Source: Nephrocerus scutellatus
Taxonomy: Eukaryota > Arthropoda > Insecta > Diptera > Pipunculidae
Length of the DNA stretch: 64,000 bases
Reading direction: 5' to 3'
Assembly: GCA_947095585.1 (NCBI GenBank)
Contig: OX352765.1
Location: forward strand, 79,659,375 to 79,723,374
The position numbers were made by a program, and so were the translations under genes. A model generated the notes under the pieces. It ran no database searches. It saw only the letters and a program-made list of their open reading frames with translations, and was not told where the DNA came from. Position 1 is the first letter of the stretch. Every line of letters starts with the position of its first letter. Of the stretch, positions 31,201 through 41,101 are shown piece by piece.

Positions 31201-31290
31201 CTCTCCAGTCTCCTACGTTAAAGTCAATTAAATTTTATTTAAAAAGCCATCCGAGGAGAAGGACAATAACAACAACAACAACTTGAGGAT
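31166..31290. repeat. ~125-bp direct repeat with (AAC)n, copy 1
   Basis: GTAAGTCCTTTCCTTGGAGA through CCATCCGAGGAGAAGGACAA to (AAC)4-5TTGAGGAT, repeated at 32,203-32,336. It overlaps the 5' margin of the RTE2 remnant by ~35 bp and extends beyond it. Confidence 0.85.
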
Positions 31291-32202
31291 AAAGAGTCTT
31301 TCGATAAGCCGGTAGCGCTGAGTTTTGTTCTTTTACTGAACCTCGAGCTTAAGGTTTCTCGCAATTAAACGTACTACATATATACAGTTTTGTAAGATAC
31401 CATACCTTATCCATTTGATCTCTTGAATTGCTATTATATTAACTTTAAACTTTAACAGGGTATTATAGCTTATATTATAGCTTTAGTTCATTATGCAGTT
31501 TTTAATGTTTTTATCGTCAGCGACAATATGGCGTAGTTACAAATTCCGTAACTTTACTTAGAAGAGACTAGCCCAATCAATCAGACTTTTTAAGGAAAGA
31601 GAAGCTATAAACGGCTAGCATGTGCTGGTTCCATCGCACTTCAAATATTTAACGTAGTTACACTATAGGAGTAGATTTTCACATAACTTCATGAATACTG
31701 TGCTGACGGTTGAATTCACTTTCATCATCCAATAGCAATCCTTTATATTCTTGAGTTTTAAGATATGGTTCTCGCATTATACTTAGAAGTAATCAACTTA
31801 AGTAGTTCGCAAGCCATTCTTCATTTCTTTAAATGAAACAATTTAATTGAAATAATCTAACTACGAGTATTTGGAAAGATATTCGTTAATATTCGCATCA
31901 CCGCTTCAACTTAATTATGGCAGTGGAGTGAAATGCTGGAATTTTTAATAACATAAATTACTTCCTTTCTTTGGTCTATCAACTCCGAGCTACTTACAAT
32001 AAAGCAGCGCCTATTCCTTTGGCAATCGCTAGCGCTATGTTACCCGTTACCATAGCAAATCTACAATGCCTTCAGAGCGTCTTCTTGTCTTGTTTTTCGT
32101 TTTCAAATTTTTTCTTCTGCAACAAGCAATTTGTGTGTGTGTGTGTGTGAGTGGATTTTCTGTTTACAAAAGAAAAGAGATGAACTCGTGTGTAAAAAAA
32201 TT
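31291..32202. other. Spacer between the two direct repeats, no recognisable gene
   Basis: About 900 bp of AT-rich DNA with short ORFs and a GT microsatellite at 32,132-32,149. No TE protein motif was seen. Confidence 0.4.
32132..32149. repeat. (GT)n microsatellite
   Basis: Nine GT units just before the second copy of the 125-bp repeat. Confidence 0.9.
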
Positions 32203-32336
32203 CGTGTAAGTCCTTTGCTTGAAGAGAAGAGCCTCTCATAGGTCCAGTCTTCTGTGTTAAATTCAATTAAATTTTATTTAAAAAGTCATCCGAGGAGAAG
32301 GACAATAACAACAACAACAACAACAACTTGAGGATA
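32203..32336. repeat. ~125-bp direct repeat with (AAC)n, copy 2
   Basis: Nearly the same as 31,166-31,290, with a longer AAC tract (about seven units) and scattered substitutions. It starts at the same internal point relative to RTE2, so the repeat boundary is real and not part of RTE2 alone. Confidence 0.85.
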
Positions 32337-33300
32337 TGATTGAGTAATTGACGACGACGGCTGATGTCTAAGAATACGGACGTATCCTGAATGTTATTAA
32401 TGCTTTTTATTAGTTTTTCTTCTGTTGCGTGCTTGCTTGATGCGATGGCAATTTGTTTTTGGCCACTCAAACAATTGCATAGAGTTGCTGGGAAATTATT
32501 CATATTGTCCCGATCACCACACGAGAGGGCAAACGATAAAAGATTATTGTTATTATATTATTTTTAGGGATATCTCGTTGTTATTTTCATTTCGTTTTGT
32601 TATTATTGTTAACGGCAAGACAATTGGTATTATCCGCTAAATAAAAAGCAGAATGTAACCCAGAATTCAAAAAAAAATAACTCAGACATACACAAAAAGG
32701 AAAATTACAAAGTACACGACTTACAATAGAAGACCTCTAGACCTTCACCAACAGAGGAGTCCGCACAATCAAGGATAAGAAAAGCAATGCAATTGCCCAC
32801 TCGATTTGCTCTTTTGTCCTGGATGTGATGTTATTGAAATTTATGTCTGAATGAATGGTGGAGAATAAGAAAAATTTAATTTTTGATTTGTTTGCGTAAA
32901 AGTCTGTGTTTTTTTTTTGTGCTTGGAACAATCCAACGAAGGAGTATGAAGATGTCTCCTATCAATTTGAAGGCTTTGAGAAATTTTATTCAAGACAATG
33001 GACATAAGTCAATAGTGCAGCGGTTATCGTTGCGTTAAATTTTTTTATTGGTGTTTTAATTTTTTTATCGATTTTGTATTGAAGTTACTAGGAAATCAAG
33101 TTTATTTAGCGGAATTAGTCAGCGAGTTGAAATTTTGCTTATATTCACTGAGAAAATAAGTAAATGTAAAAAAATTTCGTTTTTCGGGTACAAACTTTTA
33201 TGTGTACATGGACGCATGCCACGCGCAACACAGTCATAGTAGTTGAGAACCAGGCAGCAAGCGAAAAGATGCTCTTTTCAGCGTGATCCAATCTGTATCC
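32337..33300. other. Stretch without a recognisable gene
   Basis: AT-rich with short ORFs only. The end (33,180-33,300) may be the 5' UTR of the endonuclease remnant that starts at 33,305. Confidence 0.35.
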
Positions 33301-33304
33301 AACA

Positions 33305-34140
33305 ATGACTAAAGTGGAGCGGCGAAACCTCAAAATTGTTGCTTGGAATGTCAATTCAACAATCAGTAATGAGAGGAGTGCAGCCGTGCTTCGTTGCTTG
33401 GCACACCATTCACCTGACGTGCTCTTTCTGAGTGAAACAAAACGGAATCCTAGACATAGATTAGAGTTTAGGGACTATGAAGTGCTTAGGTTGGATAGGA
33501 GATGTGCAATACAGGGCGAGGGACGGCAATATTAGTTAGAAAATCATTAAACTGTGACATAGTATATTTAGGAGAAATTAGAAACTTTAGCTGTCTTGAA
33601 ACTTGTTTTGTCTCCTTTAAATAAATAAAAATAACTGCAGATACTTTGTGATATCGGCATATATCGCAAAAATGCCATATAGTAACTTCGACTACGAAGT
33701 CCAAAGAATGTTCGCGGTACTAGGATGAGATAGTTTATCAAAATATTTGATTCTAGCGGGAGCCTTAAATGCGAAATACACTAACTGGCTCAATAGTGTG
33801 AATAACACAAGAGGCACTTTTTTAAATAATTTTATTGACGAGTGCCAGATTGATTACAAATTTAAATTCCATTGTCCAGTTAGAGCAAGCTTCCTTTCTT
33901 GACATTTGTTTTGCAGACGCTAGATAAAATATTGACACCGCGAGTAGTGAATACGCGAACAAACTAGCGCTATTGACTTATGACAGCGACCATAACGCCA
34001 TAGTTATGGTAATGTCTTTTGAATTAGAGTACGTTTTTAGGTTGGCGATCCACGAAAAATATCGTACATTAAATTATAATAAAACTGATTGGAGCAAATC
34101 CGAGTGATGCTCCAGCGAAAATTATGACCGGATTAGGACA
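33305..34140 (+). pseudogene. Non-LTR retrotransposon ORF2 start: endonuclease domain
   Basis: Starts with MTKVERRNLKIVAWNVNS, the usual 'LKIxxWNxNG' beginning of an apurinic-type endonuclease, then HHSPDVLFLSETK (catalytic Glu in SET). After a stop near 33,535 another frame continues GTAILVRKSLNCDIVYLGEI. Near 33,755 AGALNAKYTNWLNSVNN is the 'GDLNAKH' block with the Asp changed, followed by DECQIDYKFKFHCPVRASF. Several frame breaks. Jockey/CR1-like; exact clade not resolved. Confidence 0.7.
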
Positions 34141-34515
34141 TTCCTACCTATATCGGGAAATTTGATTCCGCGCTCTAGAGTCAACGGTACCGAAGATAAA
34201 GAGACGGAATTCTATGGAATGTTATCTGGACCGTGACATAAAAGCCCTACCGATATATAAAAGTTCTCTTTTCACGCAGATCAACGGTATCTATCGTTGC
34301 TTTAAGGATAGAGAAAGACAGGATGGATATACCTACCTATTTCGGGAAATTAGATTGCTCGATTGCAGAAGCTCTAGTGTCAACGGTACCGAAGATAAAG
34401 AGACGGAATTCTATGGAATGTTATCTGAACCGTGACATAAAAGCCTTACAGAGATATCTCTTCTCACGCAGATACGGTATCTATCGTCGTTTTGAAGATA
34501 AAGAAGACAGGATGA
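34141..34515 (+). repeat. Tandem duplication (two ~190-bp units)
   Basis: GTCAACGGTACCGAAGATAA and GAATTCTATGGAATGTTATC occur near 34,180-34,230 and again near 34,378-34,425, about 198 bp apart; both units begin with CCTACCTAT(A/T)TCGGGAAAT and end with a GATAAAGA-type GACAGGATG. Units differ by a few substitutions and small indels. It lies between the endonuclease and pre-RT parts of the same remnant, so it is probably an internal duplication of that element. Confidence 0.85.
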
Positions 34516-34790
34516 ACTGGTAAAGCTGAAGGCTTTGCTAAAAAATTGTAAGGCGCTCATGAGCGAACAATTTCGGAATAGCATCAGTGACTTTTGGCGG
34601 CAAAAAATTAAAAACCTTCAACCATCCGATTCTAGGAACATGTTTCCGCAGATAAATCGGATCTTTAGGCCGTGAGCAAGTGTTGCTATTCCGTAACTGA
34701 AGGTTAAGAGAGCCATTCTTACAACTAGCCGGAATTTCACTAAGTTCAATACGTAGAGTCGGTGATGAATGGGTAGCCATTTTTAGGCTA
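34516..34790 (+). pseudogene. Pre-RT linker of the 33.3-kb element
   Basis: The plus-strand translation reads LVKLKALLKNCKALMSEQF, then FWRQKIKNLQPSDSRNMFPQ and INRIFRP, which fits the conserved 'FWxxKLxxLxPxDxxxFFPxINKIFRxK' linker ahead of the RT. The frame then breaks and no RT follows. Confidence 0.55.
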
Positions 34791-34799
34791 TTCATTCAG

Positions 34800-35460
34800 G
34801 TGTTGACGAATAATCGGGCGGCAACATCGATCTGGTGTGAGATGAGGTATTTCGATTAAGATATCGGAGTGCTTCATAAAGAACCCTAGTCACGTTATCT
34901 GAAGGGTTTAGATCAGACGCATTGACACCAGGCTTTGCTGAAAAATTGTAGTCACTTTTGGCAACGAACTCACTATGCATTAAGCTCCGTCAAGGAATGA
35001 GTTCTGCTTCCATACCACCAAAACATAACTAAGGTGGAACAACCTGACCAACTGTTCTGAATCTACAACAATACGGCCTACCCAAAATAAAAATTAATTT
35101 GATCTCTAAGCTGATTTCCAAGTCACGAAATTATTTTGCTGAGTTCGTGGCTTTTAGCACAGGTTATTGGCGAGTGGGCAGCCACAGCTAAGTACAGCTT
35201 AAATAACTTTTCCCTGGAGCTTCAAAGATGGTTATGAGAAATAATCTCTAATTCCCTATCTCTACAAATGTCCGATTTCGCAAATTGAGACGACCCTTCT
35301 ATGTCGGTCGCAAAGAGCTTTCAGTGTATGGGTTCACCTATCCGATCTCGTAACTGAATGCTAAAGGTTGGATTTAAATAACCAGCCAGCAATTACACCA
35401 CTTCGTCTACCCGTGCGTGCAACGCCGGGTATATTGCGTTTTACCGCAGACTCTCTGGAA
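34800..35460. other. Stretch without a recognisable gene
   Basis: No TE protein motif. AAGCTCCGTCAAGGAATGAG and the following TTCTGCTTCCATACCACCAA (34,982-35,023) resemble 53,862-53,903 near the end of a family Y copy, so a small family Y piece may be here. Confidence 0.35.
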
Positions 35461-35464
35461 GAAT

Positions 35465-35560
35465 ATCTTCGCCTGGTGCGGTCCTCGCTCTCACTGCTAT
35501 TCGGGTTCACGGACGAGATTCTTCTCACAGGCTGCTATCTTTTGCGGGGAACTTGTTCAT
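35465..35560 (-). pseudogene. RTE-like linker fragment
   Basis: Minus-strand translation gives CEKNLVREPEQ and then YSSESEDRTRRRYSS; at the DNA level CGCCTGGTGCGGTCCTCG and TTCACGGACGAGATTCTTCT match the reverse complement of 40,985-41,050 (EKNFVRKLKQYRERGPHQVH) and, more weakly, 17,365-17,425 of RTE1 copy a. Confidence 0.45.
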
Positions 35561-35699
35561 ATCCTTCTGTTTGTATGTATGTTGGAAATTCGGAGGTTAT
35601 CAAATGTATTGGGTGAGTTCTCGCGACACCACACTCCCAAAAACTGACCACCAAGACCCTTCAAGAACCATCTTGAGATACCCCTTTCTCCCTCACTAA

Positions 35700-36730
35700 A
35701 TATTACAGCACTATTATTATTATTATGTTTATTTTAATTATAATTTTAATTAAGGGTATAGCCCACATTATTGCCGTGGCGCAAGTCATTCATCGTTGTA
35801 GAGATGGGGACGAGCCCCGCGCTAACCCACCTTGCGGCATGAAGCATACTCATTCCACTCATTTTACGAAGAGTTCCACCTGGTCTCACAGACTCGGTTT
35901 CTCCGAAGGTCAACCTTATCCGTGGTACCAATTCGACCTTGGATATGGTCTGACATCAATGGCTTCGGAAATTTCAGGTATGAGTGCCTGGCCATTTGGC
36001 AAGGCAAAACCCTGGCAGCACATCCGTCCGTAATCTAAGCCATCTCATTTGCCATCAGCAAGCTATGCCGAGTTTTCCAAACGCAACCTTGATCAGATCT
36101 GGCATCAAGGATCACCCATTCGTTCAGGTATGAGTGCCTGGGCATTTGCAAAGCAAACCCTGGCAGCACACCCTTCAGGAACTGCAAACCCTATCATTTG
36201 ACTATAGGACAGCAAACTATCCTATGATAGCAAGCTATCCTGGGCCCAACTCACATATGTTACACTTGACCACTTAAATACGAATAGGTTGCACAAATGT
36301 AAGCATCTTTATGTACCAGTGGCTCTTTCTAGGTCGCTAAGTACAAATAGCATGCTCTAAGTACCCACGGCCTTTTATTTAGCTTCCGTAGAAAAGCCGC
36401 ATACCATAACCAGATAAGAATGAAGATGCAGCTGGACCCCACGACGGTGTCGTTACCCTGACTAGGGTCCCGGAACAGATGACCCATATTTGATTACCGA
36501 GGCTCTGCTCCTTCACTCCTCCTTTCGCAACACAGGCTTGTGACCGGCTATGGCGGAGTTCATTCAGTGAGTTGTCCCTTGGTAATAGGTTTACGTATAA
36601 AAAAATGCACGGTCTTCGATTCAAACCACCCACCACGTCAACCCCCTCAACACCACTACCACACATAGCCCCTCCATCCAGCCAAACCGTCCTCACTACA
36701 TCACAAAATTTCAGCTATATCGGATGAGCG
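35700..36730. other. GC-richer unclassified repeat-like segment with internal duplication
   Basis: Less AT-rich than its surroundings. GGTATGAGTGCCTGGCCATT followed by TGGCAAGGCAAAACCCTGGC near 35,970 recurs near 36,127 as GGTATGAGTGCCTGGGCATT and TGCAAAGCAAACCCTGGC, ~157 bp apart. Minus-strand frame 36,379-36,696 (105 codons) has no motif I know. It looks like part of a TE, but I cannot name it. Confidence 0.45.
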
Positions 36731-36734
36731 GTCT

Positions 36735-37265
36735 TAGGGCTATGCGCTAACAGACATACAGACAAAGTTTCATTTTTACATAAGATATCAAGACGCTATT
36801 ATATCTTTATTCAAAAGGATAGAATTCTTTCAGTCTCCATTTTACCTTATAGTTTATATTCTTAGACTTTTACTTTAAAATTAGATGATTGTAGGCAGTT
36901 GTCCCAATCTCAGGGAAGTTTAAAAACCCTGGAATGACTGTAAATTGTGTTTTTCATTTACCGCAATGGGATTATTTCTGCGTTGATTTACGAGTGAGTA
37001 CACGCCCCTTTGACTGTGAAATTGCATCCATAAATTATTATTTAAAAAAAAATCACATCTTAAAAGCCTGAAAGTAAAATAATCACCAACCACAGGTATC
37101 ACTTCGATTTAATTTAATGCATTTGTACGTGTTTGCCACGGGCAGGCTTAGGCTATTAGCCTGCCAGGAGCTATTGACTTTCGCTGAACCGTACGCAATA
37201 GGCAGTACGTACGCAATAATCCGCCATAGAATTACAAAATTTAATTAATTTCTCAAAATACGGTA
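36735..37265. other. Stretch without a recognisable gene
   Basis: AT-rich, short ORFs only. Confidence 0.35.
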
Positions 37266-37275
37266 ATAAAGGAAG

Positions 37276-37647
37276 TTGTTTCGCGTGTGCCTTGGAGCGT
37301 TATATGGAATTACCACGCAATATTTGGGAGATGGTGCGATGGCGTTCTTGGTGCTTGTTGGCACATGGCGTGTCGTTGCGCGGAATAGAATGGCATGGCG
37401 GCAAGATGTCTTGCGGCTTTTGGAACACTCGCATCATTTAATGCAAAACATTAGAATTATAGAAATAATAATCCCCATAACGAATAATAAGACAATAAAG
37501 CCACACGCTCAACCGTCTATGGAAGAAGACTCTGACTGGCTGATGGCTAAGATTTATAAAATTTATAGACTGCATAGGGTGTGTCGTTTATTACGCTACT
37601 TTTTTCCCACCCACCAAACAAAGGAATGGTATTTACCTTTGAAATAG
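37276..37647 (+). pseudogene. ORF with possible RTE-type C-terminal tail
   Basis: A 123-codon frame. Its first third, LVGTWRVVARNRMAWRQDVL, resembles the C-terminal 'RDWKxVARNRxxWRxxV' tail of RTE-type ORFs. The rest (IRIIEIIIPITNNKTIKPHA onward) has no match I know. It may be a 3' remnant followed by flank that is open by chance. Confidence 0.35.
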
Positions 37648-37649
37648 AA

Positions 37650-38130
37650 TTGCATCTTGTGTGGAAACCATAATATAACGTCTCTGGCGGGGAGCAGGGC
37701 AAATGACTTTCAGCTAGATTCCTTAATTTCTTTAAACGATATATTGTGCCAAAACATATCCCATAAAGTTGGCAAAGCAATTACTTTGCAAGCTACGCTT
37801 AATGCGGCACGAAGAGAAACATATTCAATGAGGTTCTCTGAAATTGAATGTCCGCTCACCCGGCGAATGCTCGCTCTGTTGATTCCTGGCACAGATTTCG
37901 TTTTTTTTTAAACAAATGAAGATAAAGACATCTTGCAACTGATGATTTCATGCTAGTCGCAAAATTCATCGAATTAACCTTAAAACGTAAATATAAAGAA
38001 TCCTTTGACGTAGGATATTTTGTATTTCATTTACTTTATGGTTAATTGACTTTTAGATATTGCCGCAGTGGAAAAAACCGCAGGGTGCAATCAGACATAC
38101 AAGGGAATATATAATGAACTTACCTAAGAT
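37650..38130. other. Stretch without a recognisable gene
   Basis: No motif seen. Short opposite-strand frames overlap at 37,657-37,911. Confidence 0.35.
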
Positions 38131-38237
38131 ATGGAAAGTGCGTTCACCAGCGAATGAAGAAAAATCCCGTCTGTGAAATATAGAAGATTAAAGAGGATTC
38201 TGATGCCTACGGAATCCACTTTGTTGAAAGTTCCAAA

Positions 38238-38975
38238 TTGATTCAGCTTTTGACAACAAAAAGTATGTTGGAGCGCTTCTTCTTAGATTTGCAGAAAGCT
38301 TTTGATTCTATTGATTATGAGTTGCTGCTAAGCAAATTTTATTGCTATGGTATACGGGGTATTCGTTGTGATTTGCTTAGAAGCTATTTATCAAATAGAA
38401 AGCAGTATGTCATGGTCAATGAATTAAAAAGTGATATGTTAGATATAAAATGTGGTGTTCCTCAAGGCAGTGTTTTGGGACCACTTTTATTCCTAATTTT
38501 TATTAATGATATATCTTTATTTACCGTTAAATGGTCAGATTAGAATTTTTGCTGATGATGCGGCTTTGTTATGAGAAACCTTAAATCCCAGAGTGGATAA
38601 TGAATGCCACATAATACGATCTCGACATATTATTCGAATAATTTAATCTCACTTAATGTATCTAAAACTAAACATATGATGTTTCATTCCCAATATAAAT
38701 CAATGGTTACGGTACCTCCATTTAAATTGAACAACATTATTATTGAACGGGTTAATTCATTTAAATATTTAGGAGAAACATTTGATGCTAATATGTTTTT
38801 ACAGAATCATATTAATGCCATTAGTAAAAAAATTGCTCCACTTTTAGGTCTTCTTAGGTAATTAACTTTTTTTGTACCTAGACAGGTGTTGTTAATTATT
38901 TATTTCTCTTCTACTTACATACGGAGCAGCCACTGCATTTGGGCTAAATAAAACACAAGCAATGCAAAACAAAAG
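38238..38975 (+). pseudogene. CR1/jockey-group reverse transcriptase fragment
   Basis: Frame 1 (38,238-38,543): FLDLQKAFDSIDYELLLSKF (motif A), then GVPQGSVLGPLLFLIFINDI (motif B). The next motif, 'FADDAAL', is split by a stop and frame change near 38,545-38,570 (ATTTTTGCTGATGATGCGG gives FADDA). Frame 2 (38,604-38,861): LISLNVSKTKHMMFHSQ and FKYLGETFDANMFLQNHIN, the thumb. Near 38,915 LTYGAATAFG-like sequence follows. Fingers and endonuclease are missing. Type CR1/L2-like by motif B. Confidence 0.75.
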
Positions 38976-38979
38976 TTTA

Positions 38980-39180
38980 AAATCAGTTTACGTACTGCCG
39001 TTTCTGTTTCCAACTAAAGAACTCACTGAGGAAAGTGAAAAACATACTCAACCTACGCATCGCTATCGATTTTTTTTTTTTAAGACTAAAGGTTTCCAAA
39101 GTTAAATGTTAAAGTAACTCTGTTTGTCTGTCTGTCTTTTACCTTCCCACCGCTAAACAGCTGGACCCATTTGGCTCATT
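38980..39180. other. Short spacer without a gene
   Basis: Nothing recognisable; a short CTGT-type tract lies near 39,120-39,137. Confidence 0.3.
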
Positions 39181-39259
39181 TTTTTTAAATGTTCATAATA
39201 TTCCGGGGATGATTATAGGAATACGGAAAATTGGAAAATTCGTGAAAAACTGAAAAAAA

Positions 39260-39999
39260 TTCCTGATGAAATGTCCAGAATCTGCGGCCGAAATGTTTTT
39301 GTGCCCCAGGCTTCAACGCTCCCTTCAACACATGATCCCGATAAATTTGAGCATTTATCTTGATACCACGCTCCAAAAAAACGAGCGGTGAACGGCTTTC
39401 GACCGTTACGGCGGCCCAAACTATCGCCATCGGCGGCGCTTGGTTTCGAGTGGCAATCCGTTGGTCCAAATTTTCAGTAGAACGGCCGGGAAAGTAAATC
39501 CGGTCGTTTTGCTTGTTCACATATTGCTCAATAACGAACGGTGACTCATTGGAGAAAACCAAATTAGACAAATCGCCACTTTCGTGCAAGCGTAACAACT
39601 CCTTTGCTCTTTCCACTCTTACTTTTTTTTGGGCATCGGTGAGACCATGGGTTTTTTGGAATTTCAAGGCCTTTAGTCCAAGATGAGCTTTCAATATGTG
39701 CTCGAAATATTCGCCTCTCAAGCCATTTTTCTGCTGCTACGGCGTGGGTTCCAAGCCAATTTGGCCTTCACCTTCCGAATGATATCCGGCGATGTTGCAG
39801 TGCGTTTCGGTACACCACCATGGCGCTTTGCAATACTGCCAGTATCGTTATAACGATCTATGATGCGATACACAAACATTTTATTCACATGCAGATGTTT
39901 TAATTGGTTAACAATCTGCGGCTGTAGTTTTCCAGCCAAATACATAGCAATCACACTATTACGCTTGAATTCCATTGCGGATAACTTTTTTCTAAACAT
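39260..39999 (-). pseudogene. Tc1/mariner-superfamily transposase, broken and 3'-truncated
   Basis: A second, unrelated cut-and-paste transposase. N-terminal HTH frame (39,718-39,999): FKRNSVIAMYLAGKLQPQIV, then HHVNKMFVYRIIDRY-type second helix and GGVPKRTATSPD. After a frameshift near 39,720 the core frame continues LKALKFQKTHGLTDAQKKVR and VFSNESPFVIEQYVNKQNDR. The first catalytic residue, normally Asp in FSDE, is Asn here. It then runs GRSTENLDQRIATRNQAPPM and VFLERGIKINAQIYRDHVL and stops at HFGRRFWTFHQ, just before the second catalytic Asp. The rest of the catalytic domain and the left inverted repeat are missing. Dead copy. Confidence 0.85.
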
Positions 40000-40094
40000 T
40001 TCCCACTAAAATACTTTTGTAAACAATGGAATTAACTGTCATTACTGTAAATTTGAGCGCTCTGGCATCACTGATTTGACAGCAATGACAGTAT

Positions 40095-40113
40095 GAAGTT
40101 GGTAGTCACCCAG
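40095..40113 (-). repeat. Terminal inverted repeat of the 39-kb Tc1/mariner remnant
   Basis: On the element strand it reads CTGGGTGACTACCAACTTC, next to TA at 40,114-40,115, about 100 bp upstream of the transposase start. The opposite terminus was not found, because the element is truncated on the left near 39,200. Confidence 0.65.
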
Positions 40114-40280
40114 TATATATAGACAGCGGTCAGATTGGTTAGGTTAGTAGGGTGTTAGAGGCACCCAGAAACCGCCTATTATTTAAGCTTTTGTTGAGTC
40201 CAAACGGTGCCTTGGTGGTGGGGTTCGGCCACGCGGGTAACGCCATTGTTAACAACTACTTTATATAAATATCAGTTATT

Positions 40281-40970
40281 TTTAAATTCTCTATATTAAC
40301 TTCACGTGCTTTGTGATTTGTTTGTTTGTCGTGGAATCTTGCGATCAATTTTTAACCAACATCCCAAAGTCCGATTTCATTGAAACTTTGCACACATGCA
40401 TATCTCCGATGACAACATATTCTAGGGTTTCGGGTTCCGGGGGCTCCCATGCAATTATTTTACAAAATTTACCCGATTTTCTTCAAATTTTATACACATG
40501 GGAATCTCCGATCGGCAACACTTTATTAAAATTTTGGAGACCTCGGGCCCCGGGATCGTGAGGGCCTATACAAATTTAAAAAAAAATTAAAAAATCTTCT
40601 TCAAATTTTATATAGATGGGTATCTCTGACGGAGAACACTTCTTGTAAAAATTTACGAGACCCCGTCCCGGGAGGCCTGACGCCCCACACAATTTTTTTT
40701 AAAACATTAACCCGATTTTCTTCAAATTTTATACACAGGTATATGTCTGATGAACAACACTTTTTGTACAAATTTTGGAGTGAACGGGCCCTGAGGCCAT
40801 CACTGATTGGCACAATTTATGTAAATTTTTTGGAGTGATCTGACCCTGAAGCCCGAGGGCTACCTACTTTGGAAGGTGGGTTAAAAATTGTTTGCAAGAT
40901 TCCACGACAAACAGACAGACATACAAACACAAACTAACACACGAAGTTAATACAGAGAATTTAAAAAAAA
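40281..40970. mobile_element. Foldback-like element with ~90-bp inverted termini and internal repeats
   Basis: The left terminus (40,281-40,370) begins TTTAAATTCTCTATATTAAC and includes TTTGTTTGTCGTGGAATCTT followed by GCGATCAATTTTTAACC. The right terminus (40,873-40,970) is its inverted form: GGGTTAAAAATTG, GCAAGATTCCACGACAAAC, then CGAAGTTAATACAGAGAATT and TAAAA. Between them lie about four units of the ~115-bp repeat, mostly inverted relative to those at 1 and 62 kb. No ORF is present. It resembles foldback/Galileo-type non-autonomous DNA elements; no transposase is visible. Confidence 0.7.
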
Positions 40971-41090
40971 GGCGCACGTTAGCAGCATGGGAAAAAAATT
41001 TCGTCCGTAAACTCAAACAATACAGGGAACGAGGACCGCACCAGGTGCATAGGTCAACCAAATGTCAGCGGTATGATGAAATATACACCG
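40971..41090 (+). pseudogene. RTE-like linker fragment next to the foldback element
   Basis: The translation includes LAAWEKNFVRKLKQYRERGP and HQVHRS, resembling the pre-RT linker of RTE1. It matches the reverse complement of 35,465-35,560. It starts directly at the foldback terminus, so the foldback may have inserted into or captured an RTE copy. Confidence 0.45.
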
Positions 41091-41101
41091 TGTTAAATAA
41101 A

